A program made the translations under genes and the position numbers. From assembly GCA_043819035.1 (NCBI GenBank), contig JBDRFD010000027.1, forward strand, positions 1 to 8,124: a stretch of 8,124 bases of DNA, given 5' to 3'. The notes beneath the pieces were generated by a model, which had not been told where the DNA came from, did no database searches, and saw nothing but the letters and a program-made list of their open reading frames with translations. Shown here in pieces: positions 1 through 6,353 of this stretch (position 1 is the first letter of the stretch; every line of letters begins with the position of its first letter). This DNA comes from UBA2144 sp043819035 (GTDB lineage Bacteria; Patescibacteriota; Gracilibacteria; Peribacterales; Peribacteraceae).

Positions 1-138
1 ACCATCCTACGCGCAGCGTAGGATGCCAACCGTAGACTTTTGCAGGTGGCTTATTATTGAGCAACAGAGTCGCTGCGACTACGGATGGCGAGCCAGCAAA
101 AGTGAAGGAAAGCTAGTTTTGGCGAGCCAACATTGATT
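1..138. repeat. 138-bp structured direct repeat, left copy
   Basis: This segment is identical over all 138 bases to 7987-8124. It begins with a hairpin of 10 pairs (3-12 with 16-25, loop GCA). It also contains complementary pairs CCGTAG (30-35)/CTACGG (79-84) and ACTTTTGC (36-43)/GCAAAAGT (96-103), which can close a larger stem around an inner AGTCG/CGACT hairpin (68-80). The nonamer GGCGAGCCA occurs twice (87-95 and 121-129). I see no convincing gene in it. It could be an interspersed REP-like element flanking the operon, or the overlap of a circular molecule read past its origin. The sequence alone cannot decide between these. Confidence 0.9.
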
Positions 139-177
139 CCACCAGGCGTTTCATTTCGGGCGTCTCTTTTGCCTATC

Positions 178-332
178 ATACCAATTAGCTTTTAAATTAG
201 TACTAATATCGATGTTTCTATAAAAAAGAAATTTCTAATTTACTTTTCCTTATCTCCTCTCCCCCAAAGAAGGGGGAGAGGGTAGGGTGAGGGGGATTCA
301 AGATTAGTATCATTTAAAATGCAAATTGGTAT
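178..332. mobile_element. MITE-like element with 30-bp terminal inverted repeats
   Basis: The 30 bases at 178-207 match the reverse complement of 303-332 at 24 of 30 positions; both arms begin ATACCAATT and end ACTAAT when read inward. Between them, 256-281 forms a perfect 10-bp hairpin (CCTCTCCCCC / GGGGGAGAGG, loop AAAGAA), followed by a GGGTGAGGGGG tract. There is no open reading frame of note. The size of about 155 bp, the terminal inverted repeats and the lack of coding capacity fit a miniature inverted-repeat element. No clear target-site duplication is visible, so transposition is inferred and not shown. The right arm ends 22 bases from the stop of the transposase remnant, so it could instead be part of that element's end. 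Confidence 0.6.
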
Positions 333-354
333 CAGTTGAAGAAGTTAGGTAGTT

Positions 355-660
355 TCACTTTTCCTCTTTGGTGTTCTCCAGAGAATAAGTTCCATTGAGA
401 TTCTTAAACTTGCCTTTGCAATCAGTAAGAGGTGCAAGCCTTCGCCGAAGAATCCATGCTGAAAGCCAGCGCTCCGCTGTTTTAAAACTTTCGAAGCCCT
501 GGATGGTTTTAAGTCTTCCCTGAATCTGACCGTTGTAGCTCCCGATGAGATTTGTTGTTTTGGGACATTTAGCTTTGAACCATTTTTCCGCTTTAACATA
601 GTTTGTAAGTTCTTCCGAATGATTAAATATGCGTTTAAGTGTTGCAATTTTTAATGGGTC
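355..660 (-). pseudogene. 3' remnant of a transposase
   Basis: Read on the minus strand in the frame ending in TGA at 355-357, this stretch encodes about 101 residues with transposase-like character: KTTNLIGSYNGQIQGRLKTI, then GFESFKTAERWLSAWILRRR, then LTDCKGKFKNLNG and a short lysine-rich tail. The TN-x-I-x-x-YN pattern followed by RLK resembles the C-terminal region of DDE transposases, where the last catalytic glutamate is expected near 'TNxIEgyN'; here that glutamate is replaced by glycine. No start codon or catalytic core lies upstream, because the frame runs into unrelated GC-rich sequence past about 661 and stops near 739. The copy is truncated and inactive. An ATG-started open frame over the same bases in another phase gives a protein without this pattern. 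I am not sure of the IS family. Confidence 0.6.
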
Positions 661-769
661 AGGTCGCTTCGGCTTCGACCGCTGCCTTTCTTGGCTATGG
701 TCGACAAGTCGGATGGAAGGGCAACCAGCAGCGAAGGTTGGCTATAAGAGCGAGCGTGCCAAAAATAGG
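661..769. other. non-coding GC-rich stretch with small inverted repeats
   Basis: This stretch lies between the transposase remnant and the operon terminator and breaks the transposase frame. It contains GGTCG...CGACC (664-681 region) and CAACC...GGTTG (722-740 region), and the sequence differs in composition from the AT-rich DNA to its left. It may be part of another repeat family that inserted into the transposase gene, but no second copy is in the window. I see no gene in it. Confidence 0.3.
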
Positions 770-791
770 AAATGGCTTACATAAGCCATTT
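770..791 (-). terminator. probable operon terminator hairpin
   Basis: AAATGGCTTA (770-779) is perfectly complementary to TAAGCCATTT (782-791), leaving a two-base gap, so the real loop is probably four bases. Read on the minus strand, the hairpin is followed by TCCTATTTTT. It lies 57 bases beyond the stop of the last operon gene. The stem is AT-rich and the U tract is interrupted, so it is a plausible but not strong Rho-independent terminator. A second small palindrome (GGCTTA-TT-TAAGCC, 841-854) overlaps the stop codon of the last gene. Confidence 0.5.
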
Positions 792-810
792 TCATGCATT
801 ATAGTTCTAT

Positions 811-836
811 CTTTCTCCAGCTGAGAGCTCCAGATT
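811..836. repeat. 26-bp imperfect direct repeat bracketing the operon, left copy
   Basis: This segment matches 7867-7892 at 21 of 26 positions, including an uninterrupted 12-base core CTGAGAGCTCCA (821-832 and 7877-7888). One copy lies just past the 3' end of the operon and the other upstream of its promoter region, in the same orientation. It could be a scar of insertion or recombination that moved the gene block, or chance similarity around a GAGCTC palindrome. Confidence 0.4.
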
Positions 837-847
837 TCTTGGCTTAT

Positions 848-1393
848 TTAAGCCGTTGTTTTCAAGTGAAATTGTTCAAAAAACTCATCCATTTCATCGT
901 ATAGCTCAATCAATTTAAAATCCGTTTGGCTAATGGGTAAGGATTTCAAGGATTCTATAATTTCTGGCCAGGATTTTCCGACGAGGCATAATCTTACCTG
1001 CTTTGACAGTGATTGAGTATATGCTAGGCACCATGTAGCAAATACTTCCGTCAATGTGCCCAGACTCCCTTCCTGTGATACAAAAATCTCGCTCTCATGC
1101 TCACCTTGAATGAGCTGACGAACACGATCAAAAAGATCTTTTTGCTTCTGTTCTTCGGAAATAAAACCATTTGCATGCTTCGGATCGAAAGATGCATTGG
1201 TAATACCGAGTATTCGGCCGCCGGCCTCTCGAACTCCTTGAGACACGGCTTCCATCAACCCGTAATATCCACCACATTTCACTATGTAACCTTGTTCTGC
1301 CAAGAATCGACCAAGTCGGATGCCATCTTGGTATTGCTTTGTATCGGGAGTGTACCCCGACCCGCCAAAAGTAGACGCGAATTTTTCTTTCAT
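848..1393 (-). CDS. LOG-family protein (nucleotide phosphoribohydrolase-like)
   Basis: This 181-residue protein belongs to the LOG / 'lysine decarboxylase-like' Rossmann family. Characterised members cleave the N-glycosidic bond of nucleoside 5'-monophosphates, releasing the base and ribose 5-phosphate; they are not true lysine decarboxylases. The sequence shows an N-terminal glycine-rich strand-turn (FGGSGYTPDT, 9-18), CGGYYGLMEAV at 40-50 in place of the usual GGGxxGLM, and GSLGTLTE at 109-116 in place of PGGxGTxxE. The GT and the final catalytic-type glutamate (E116) are kept, but the proline and one glycine are lost. The length is typical of the family. The ATG at 1393 overlaps the TGA of the HAD gene as ATGA, which fixes the start and implies translational coupling. 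It is the last gene of the operon. Substrate is unknown; a nucleotide or nucleotide-like intermediate is inferred from the family and its phosphatase neighbour. Confidence 0.8.
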   Translation of the reverse strand: MKEKFASTFGGSGYTPDTKQYQDGIRLGRFLAEQGYIVKCGGYYGLMEAVSQGVREAGGRILGITNASFDPKHANGFISEEQKQKDLFDRVRQLIQGEHESEIFVSQEGSLGTLTEVFATWCLAYTQSLSKQVRLCLVGKSWPEIIESLKSLPISQTDFKLIELYDEMDEFFEQFHLKTTA

Positions 1394-2028
1394 GATTTCA
1401 CAGTGGAAAGATCGTTTATGAGTTGGGGGACATCAGTAATGCTGTCGAGCATATAACAACGTTGATCGAATGTAATATGAGAAGAGTACTTAGTAGGAAT
1501 GATTGCCACGTTCACTCCGGCAGCTAGCCCATTCTGGTCATAGAGATTGTCTCCAATATGAAGACATTCCCCGGGTAATACCCCGAAATGTTTTGCAATG
1601 ACATGGAAATATTCAGGATTGCCCTTTTTTCCCTCTACAAGAGCACCATGTCCTATAAATGAAAAATATTCATCTATATTGAAGTGTTGAAGGTATCGTT
1701 CGATTTGGAATCGTTTTTCGCCTGAGCCGGTAGCGATTTGCAGGGAACCGGATAAACGCTTCAGCACAGCCAATACTCCTTGCTTAATGCGTATCTCTTG
1801 CAGAATGTTATCGTGGTAATAATCCGCACGTAAATCTGTCAGTACGTCTTTCACCAGCTTCTCCGGAAGATCCAATTCATAGATACAATCATCATATCCA
1901 TGGTACGTATAAAATGCTTCATCAATTTTTACATCAATCCTTGCAAGTGCTTGTTGTAAATACTGGAAATACAACTCATCCGTATCGAATAGCACGCCGT
2001 CTACATCGAAGATGACAACTTTGATCAT
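1390..2028 (-). CDS. HAD-superfamily phosphatase (PGM-like)
   Basis: This 212-residue protein has all four HAD motifs. Motif I is D8-V-D10-G-V, carrying the nucleophile and general acid. Motif II is T100 in IATGSG, motif III is a lysine in GKKGNPEYF (K134/K135), and motif IV is HIGDNLYD with D160 and D164. The helical cap between motif I and about residue 85 places it with the beta-phosphoglucomutase/phosphoglycolate phosphatase type. Such enzymes hydrolyse small phosphoesters, or more rarely isomerise sugar phosphates, in the cytosol. An in-frame ATG exists 48 bases upstream, but the start at 2028 is preferred. There the ATG overlaps the TGA of the preceding gene as ATGA, and MIKVVIFDVDG is the canonical HAD N-terminus. 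Position next to a LOG protein and a kinase suggests a phosphorylated pathway intermediate; the exact substrate cannot be read from sequence. Confidence 0.85.
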   Translation of the reverse strand: MIKVVIFDVDGVLFDTDELYFQYLQQALARIDVKIDEAFYTYHGYDDCIYELDLPEKLVKDVLTDLRADYYHDNILQEIRIKQGVLAVLKRLSGSLQIATGSGEKRFQIERYLQHFNIDEYFSFIGHGALVEGKKGNPEYFHVIAKHFGVLPGECLHIGDNLYDQNGLAAGVNVAIIPTKYSSHITFDQRCYMLDSITDVPQLINDLSTVKS

Positions 2029-2942
2029 AATGGCGATTCGGTATCTGGAACATGGCATTGTCCCAGGCGGACACAAAGACGGAAGCCCCTGTTGATGTAC
2101 GGATCACTCATAACATCATAATAAGTATATCGGATCGGACCCCTGTCTGATCTTCCACTAATAACAGCATAAGACTCCCCGATGGTATCACCCCTCCATT
2201 CCGTCGATCTTCCTGCACTGACTTCAGGATGATCATTTGCAAGTATGCATGCATGGATAGCTGGCATACATTCTAACTGTACACCCGCTTTTTTACTCAA
2301 GGAGGGAAGCACATGTTCCTGTAGTTCATAAAATGTGAACCCGGCCCTTGATGTGGGCTGCACTCTCTTTCCCAGCTTGTAACCGTCGATCTGCTCGTGA
2401 AGCAGAGATAGCTCTCCGATAAAGGGGTCATTAGCATAGGGTTCCTGTATCCAGCACTCATCGCTATGCACATCTGGTTTCGGCCGTATCTCGCAGATCA
2501 TGATGCTCTCCACAGGTTCCGTGGCGCTAGCTGGTAATGCACCCGACTCCACTTGTTTGAAGATCCATTGATTCGGCGCCTCTCGTAGGCGGGGATCATC
2601 GGGCACGAATTTTGTGGCCATAAACTTCCGTACTTCAAAACCATGTTCTCGGAGAGTCATTAATGAATCTTCCGCATCTGTAATTTTTCTCTTCCCAAGA
2701 TTGGATGCCATGGTGCAAATTTGTATAACATGCTCAGGACTCAGTTCTTCAACTGTTGCCTCCATACTCAGTTGCATTGCCATATTTTTGCTCAGGAGTA
2801 ATTTTGCATGATCCGCTGTCTGTAGTGCAATTTGCTCAATTTGTGCAGGTGTGAATTGTGAAAGAGGCACAGATTCCATCTCTCGTTCCACCTGTAACAA
2901 CAGGTATTTCAATGCCGAATCCTCATTTCGCCCTTTATCCAT
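2025..2942 (-). CDS. uncharacterised 305-residue protein
   Basis: I do not recognise this protein. From the ATG at 2942 it has 305 residues; an in-frame TTG at 2972 would add ten. The first ~100 residues look helical and rich in Leu, Glu, Met and Gln, with no signal peptide or membrane segment. The rest is mixed, with many Tyr, Trp, Pro and charged residues. Near the C-terminus STEWRGDTIGES begins at about 246 and DPYINRGFRLC ends at about 290. The RGFRLC ending vaguely recalls the C-terminal signature of formylglycine-generating-enzyme (SUMF1-like) folds, but the rest of that signature is not evident, so I do not assign it. It follows the kinase after 84 bases and shares an ATGA overlap with the HAD gene, so it belongs to the operon. 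It may be a pathway-specific enzyme of a family I do not know. Confidence 0.75.
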   Translation of the reverse strand: MDKGRNEDSALKYLLLQVEREMESVPLSQFTPAQIEQIALQTADHAKLLLSKNMAMQLSMEATVEELSPEHVIQICTMASNLGKRKITDAEDSLMTLREHGFEVRKFMATKFVPDDPRLREAPNQWIFKQVESGALPASATEPVESIMICEIRPKPDVHSDECWIQEPYANDPFIGELSLLHEQIDGYKLGKRVQPTSRAGFTFYELQEHVLPSLSKKAGVQLECMPAIHACILANDHPEVSAGRSTEWRGDTIGESYAVISGRSDRGPIRYTYYDVMSDPYINRGFRLCVRLGQCHVPDTESPL

Positions 2943-3026
2943 AACATTAGTATAATGAACAATTACAGACAATATGTCGAGCAGTCAGCACATTATTTCT
3001 GCCACCAGGAGCGGATTCATTGATAT
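2943..3026 (-). promoter_or_regulatory. 84-bp intergenic gap with possible internal promoter element
   Basis: This is the only real gap inside the operon. On the minus strand TATACT (2949-2954) resembles a -10 box, and the A of the ATG at 2942 falls seven bases beyond it, where a leaderless transcript would start. No good -35 box lies at 16-18 bp; the best candidate, TCGACA, is 20 bp away. Weak evidence only. Confidence 0.2.
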
Positions 3027-3956
3027 TCATATCCCTTGAAGCTCTTTTTTTGCAAATGCGAATGCGTGACGATAGCGATCCGCTATCGCTGGCAATGCAA
3101 TCCGTTGGTGCTGTGCAATCCAAGCGAAGCCTTTGATGTCGTCCTCGCAGAACTGGGCCATGAGCGCGAGCAGCCTTGCCCGGGCATCAGACATTTCACT
3201 GAATGGGCTACTCTCGATGTAGTAGCTGAGTTCTTCTGCGGAAGGATTCGCATCGTCACACACGTGATTGAACATAATGTGCGCCCACTCATAGAGTGTG
3301 TAGCCAGCTCTCAGTGAATCGAAGTCCAGAATGCCGATGAGTCGTCTGGTCTCCCCATAGAGAAGATTTTGTCTCTCGAAATCTTTATGGACGAGTTCCG
3401 TTTCTTCTGTGGAGAGCAAGACTCCCCGACAGCACTCCCGGCATTCATCAATTAGCTTCTGAACTGTGTCTGTTGTTTTCAACTCGCCGTCCTCCGGAAG
3501 TTTTTGAGTAACAAAACTCTCGACATTCAAGTCTTCACTTTCGTCCAAGACAACTTGCAGTTGCCTGTGCAGTTCTTTGAAGTAATAGACGGCTTCTTGA
3601 CGTTGCATATGTGACATGTTCCCCGATCCATCTTCTTGATTCTGCGGGGATGCTCCTTCAAGCCACGGGCAAATCCAAGCAGGATGTCCATCGAATTCCA
3701 CAACATGCTCTCCTGTAAGAGAAGCGACTGGTGGTGCCACTGGCAGGTTCCTTAGTCCCAATAATACTTCAGCACGTATCGCTACTTCACGGGAAGATTT
3801 GTGAAGAAATTCCGTCAGTGCATATTGTCCATCCGCCGTTTCCAATTTGTAGGTGTTGTTGATGAATCCTATTGGATAATTCTGGCATCGTACAAGATGT
3901 CCGACGGCATATCGTGACTCTATCAAATCTCTGATTCGACTTTCATATTTATCCAT
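3027..3956 (-). CDS. small-molecule kinase, homoserine kinase II / APH fold
   Basis: This 309-residue protein has the choline/aminoglycoside phosphotransferase fold, which uses ATP to phosphorylate hydroxyls of small molecules. The Brenner-type catalytic loop is H190-K-D192-F-E-R-Q-N197, and D211-F-D213 is the metal-binding DxD. The N-terminal part (GFINNTYKLET at 30-40, YALTEF at 45-50, LPVAPPV at 71-77) resembles homoserine kinase type II (ThrB2), where the nucleotide-binding region reads 'NTNYxV...YVLTLFE...LPVPxPv'. As in that family, threonine occupies the place of the usual VAIK-type lysine. The ATG at 3956 overlaps the aminotransferase stop by eight bases (ATGGATAA). A start 93 bases upstream is possible in frame but adds an unfamilial, Cys/Trp/Arg-rich leader. 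No threonine genes are nearby, so the substrate is more likely the cluster's amino-alcohol or sugar intermediate, or the product itself for self-resistance. Confidence 0.8.
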   Translation of the reverse strand: MDKYESRIRDLIESRYAVGHLVRCQNYPIGFINNTYKLETADGQYALTEFLHKSSREVAIRAEVLLGLRNLPVAPPVASLTGEHVVEFDGHPAWICPWLEGASPQNQEDGSGNMSHMQRQEAVYYFKELHRQLQVVLDESEDLNVESFVTQKLPEDGELKTTDTVQKLIDECRECCRGVLLSTEETELVHKDFERQNLLYGETRRLIGILDFDSLRAGYTLYEWAHIMFNHVCDDANPSAEELSYYIESSPFSEMSDARARLLALMAQFCEDDIKGFAWIAQHQRIALPAIADRYRHAFAFAKKELQGI

Positions 3957-5265
3957 GTTGTGCAAGCAATGATATAAACGATGAATGGACCTGCTCCACA
4001 CAGGATTGTATATCACTGGCCGAAGACACGTACGGGGGAGCCAGCACAACTACGTTGCCCAGAGGTCGAATAAGTATTCCGTGTTGTTTAAGATCGTTGC
4101 AAACATCAAGTGCAATTTCCGCGCAATTCTCATTTTTCAATGGATCTCCTAAAAGCTCGATACCTGCGATCAAGCCTTGTTGCCTAACATGCAAGCATGT
4201 TTCATTTTGGAATGAACGTTCTAACTCTTTTTGGAAAAGATTTTGCAGATCAGTAATGGTACGTATCGTTTTCGCTTCGGATAAAACATCAAGATTGCTA
4301 ATGGCTGCGGCGCAGGCCAGTGGATTACCCGAAAAAGTATGACCGTGCATGAATGGTTCTTTCTGATGCTCTCTTGAGTACATCTCGCCTATGCGAGGGT
4401 GTATCAGCACCGCTGACAAAGGCAGGTATCCTGCAGAGATGCCTTTCCCCAGTACAAGCATGTCCGGCTGGAGATCAAGATCTTGATAATGAAATTTTCC
4501 TCCCGCCCGGTAGAATCCCGTTGCAACTTCATCCACAATGAGCAAATAGCCGTGCTCCGAGCATAGGTGCTGGATTTCTTGCAATGCAGAGGGATGGATG
4601 GGAATGATGCCACCTGCTCCATGCAGCGGTTCTACGATGATTGCTGCAATCTGGCTGCCAAATTGTTCAATTGCCTCTGCGAGAGAGATATGTTTTTGTT
4701 GCGGTTGGTTCTTTTCGAATTCTGTTACTGCGGGTGATGCAACCTGTACTGTTTGGTAGGGCAATCCGGGATATAAATCGGTATGCATATCAAATCCGCT
4801 CGCTCCCATTGCACCTGCGGTTTCTCCGTGATAGGAATTATGGAATGTCAGGATTTTTGTGCGTTGTGATTGGGACTCCTTGCGTTGCCAGTAGTTAAGG
4901 GCAAGTTTTAGAGAAGATTCAACTGCTTCGGAACCCGAATTACAAAGGAACATATGGTAACCGGGCAATCCGGCATACTCGGGCAGGCGTTCTGCCAATT
5001 CGATTGCCAGTCTGTGTGCCTGACCAAAGAGGGTTGTGTGTGCCACCAGATCAAGCTGTTTACGTATGGCACCGGTTATCTGCGGTTGACCGTGGCCGAG
5101 ATTCGCAACCCACAATGAGGATGTCCCGTCATAGAATTGTCGCCCATCTGCAGCATAGAGGTGCGCACCGTCTCCTCTCTCGATTACTATCGGATCTTTA
5201 GTGTGACGAGAGCCACTGAATGGCAACATGAGCTCATTTGGAATATGTGACGATTTTTCATACAT
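3949..5265 (-). CDS. class III PLP aminotransferase, BioA-like
   Basis: This 438-residue protein is a fold-type I, class III aminotransferase closest in motif pattern to adenosylmethionine-8-amino-7-oxononanoate transaminase (BioA). It shows TSSLWVANLGHGQPQI (48-63), HTTLFG (76-81), GSEAVE at 111-116 for the phosphate cup, YHGET (145-149), D245 in IVDEVATGFYRAGG, the Schiff-base lysine K274 in LGKGISAGYLPLSA, and HGHTFSGNPLACAA (307-320). BioA itself usually has W-HP-[YF]-T near the N-terminus and GS[TV]AVE; here the first reads ELMLPFSG and the second GSEAVE, so substrate recognition has probably changed. It starts five bases after the radical SAM stop, and its own end overlaps the kinase gene. 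With no other biotin gene around, the likely role is transamination of a carbonyl made by the upstream radical SAM enzyme. Biotin synthesis remains possible. Confidence 0.85.
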   Translation of the reverse strand: MYEKSSHIPNELMLPFSGSRHTKDPIVIERGDGAHLYAADGRQFYDGTSSLWVANLGHGQPQITGAIRKQLDLVAHTTLFGQAHRLAIELAERLPEYAGLPGYHMFLCNSGSEAVESSLKLALNYWQRKESQSQRTKILTFHNSYHGETAGAMGASGFDMHTDLYPGLPYQTVQVASPAVTEFEKNQPQQKHISLAEAIEQFGSQIAAIIVEPLHGAGGIIPIHPSALQEIQHLCSEHGYLLIVDEVATGFYRAGGKFHYQDLDLQPDMLVLGKGISAGYLPLSAVLIHPRIGEMYSREHQKEPFMHGHTFSGNPLACAAAISNLDVLSEAKTIRTITDLQNLFQKELERSFQNETCLHVRQQGLIAGIELLGDPLKNENCAEIALDVCNDLKQHGILIRPLGNVVVLAPPYVSSASDIQSCVEQVHSSFISLLAQHG

Positions 5266-5270
5266 ATCTG

Positions 5271-6353
5271 TTACGGGATAGTTGGTAGTTCTGCAGTTTG
5301 CTCCTCTTTGTAATGCGGATAAAATCCGCAGCGATTACAGAGTGCATCTTTATCAAAGAGATCAAAAAGAAAATGGCGACAGAATTCAATTACTTCGGGG
5401 CAATCCCAAATATCCTGGAGTGACTGATGATTTAAGTCACCAAACACATGCTCACCGTTGTAATCGGAATTACAAGGAACCACACGTCCGTCCGTCATGA
5501 TGCTCAGTGATGTGAAGGGTATCCTGCAGTTGCGCCGGAACACCGTGTCGTTTTCCGTCACCAGGTCGTGCGGGACATCCGGATAGGGAAAGAATGGTTT
5601 CATATGAACGTTGACACCCTCTACGGAGTCCCATTCACGAAGAAACGAATCCTGTGGGGAATGTCGCATTTGAATAATTTGCACATCGAGCTTTGTGCGG
5701 TCTCCAAGCTTCAATTTGGCTTCGATTATATCGTGCACACGATGGATCATCGCATCGAAATTTGCCACCTTAACCCCGCGACTAGCCTCAAATTCTTCTG
5801 CATTGGTTCCGTCAAGGCCAATAATCAATCTATCCAAACCCATTCGGAAGAGTTCACGAACCTCTCTTAATTTAAGATTGATGATAGTTTCAGAGAACTG
5901 AATGACCAAACGTGTATTGCTCTTGATGTATTCCACACGTTCCAACATATCCGGATCCAACATCGGGCTGCCGAAATGATGAAGCCTCAGAGCGCAAACA
6001 TCATATTCGCTTCCAGGCCATACCAATGAAGATGGCGGATTACTCAAAAAGTCTTTCCTGTCGATTCCCTGACTGGCTTTTTCTTCCTCGGCTTCATTGA
6101 TCTGGTCGATAATGCGGTGAAATAGTACGTTTTCCATCGGCTGGATAGGACGCGTCATGTGATTGTCCCTTCCACGGGGACACATGACGCATTTCAAATT
6201 GCAGGTATTCGTCGTCTCCAATTGGTCAACATGGGCGAGTTTCGATCGATGCGCTCTGACCATCTCGAACAAGTCGCCGGTATCCATACTACTGTCATAC
6301 ATGCTTTGTATGTTTTCTTCCCCCATATTTCGGTAGAACATATAATCGATCAT
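5271..6353 (-). CDS. radical SAM enzyme with twitch/SPASM-type C-terminus
   Basis: This 360-residue protein carries the radical SAM motif C51-N-L-K-C55-V-M-C58, which binds the [4Fe-4S] cluster that cleaves SAM. HFGSPML (126-132) corresponds to the GEP region that contacts SAM. The C-terminus has C276-x12-G289-x4-C294 and then C339-x2-C342, the half-SPASM or twitch pattern holding one auxiliary cluster. The spacing C-x17-C-x44-C-x2-C equals, as far as I recall, that of the auxiliary-cluster ligands in BtrN, the butirosin pathway dehydrogenase. About 50 extra residues precede the CxxxCxxC motif, and a Glu/Lys/Asp-rich, Pro-containing segment (88-115) lies between it and the GSP motif. The ATG at 6353 overlaps the glycosyltransferase TGA as ATGA. 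The aminotransferase directly downstream supports an alcohol-to-ketone oxidation, but peptide modification or another radical reaction cannot be excluded. Confidence 0.85.
   Translation of the reverse strand: MIDYMFYRNMGEENIQSMYDSSMDTGDLFEMVRAHRSKLAHVDQLETTNTCNLKCVMCPRGRDNHMTRPIQPMENVLFHRIIDQINEAEEEKASQGIDRKDFLSNPPSSLVWPGSEYDVCALRLHHFGSPMLDPDMLERVEYIKSNTRLVIQFSETIINLKLREVRELFRMGLDRLIIGLDGTNAEEFEASRGVKVANFDAMIHRVHDIIEAKLKLGDRTKLDVQIIQMRHSPQDSFLREWDSVEGVNVHMKPFFPYPDVPHDLVTENDTVFRRNCRIPFTSLSIMTDGRVVPCNSDYNGEHVFGDLNHQSLQDIWDCPEVIEFCRHFLFDLFDKDALCNRCGFYPHYKEEQTAELPTIP

Noticed and set aside
1..138. CRISPR array or integron attachment site
   Set aside because: There are only two copies nearly 8 kb apart, with no spacers, no integrase and no attC-like core sites that I can recognise.
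345..647. 100-residue ATG-started open frame on the minus strand
   Set aside because: It overlaps the transposase-like frame in another phase and has no protein-like motifs; the neighbouring frame carries the recognisable sequence.
639..824. 61-residue plus-strand open frame at the left of the operon
   Set aside because: It starts inside the transposase remnant, crosses the terminator hairpin and has no recognisable motif.
2029..2076. Sixteen-residue N-terminal extension of the HAD protein
   Set aside because: The canonical HAD N-terminus and the ATGA overlap both point to the start at 2028.
3957..4049. Thirty-one-residue N-terminal extension of the kinase
   Set aside because: It lies wholly within the 3' end of the aminotransferase gene, is unlike the family and is rich in Cys, Trp and Arg; the internal ATG at 3956 is better.
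4353..5201. Several plus-strand open frames opposite the aminotransferase gene
   Set aside because: They are short, lack motifs and mirror a strongly conserved gene on the other strand.
3949..5265. Assignment as bioA of a biotin operon
   Set aside because: No other biotin gene is present and two BioA-specific motifs are altered, so only a BioA-like family call is made.
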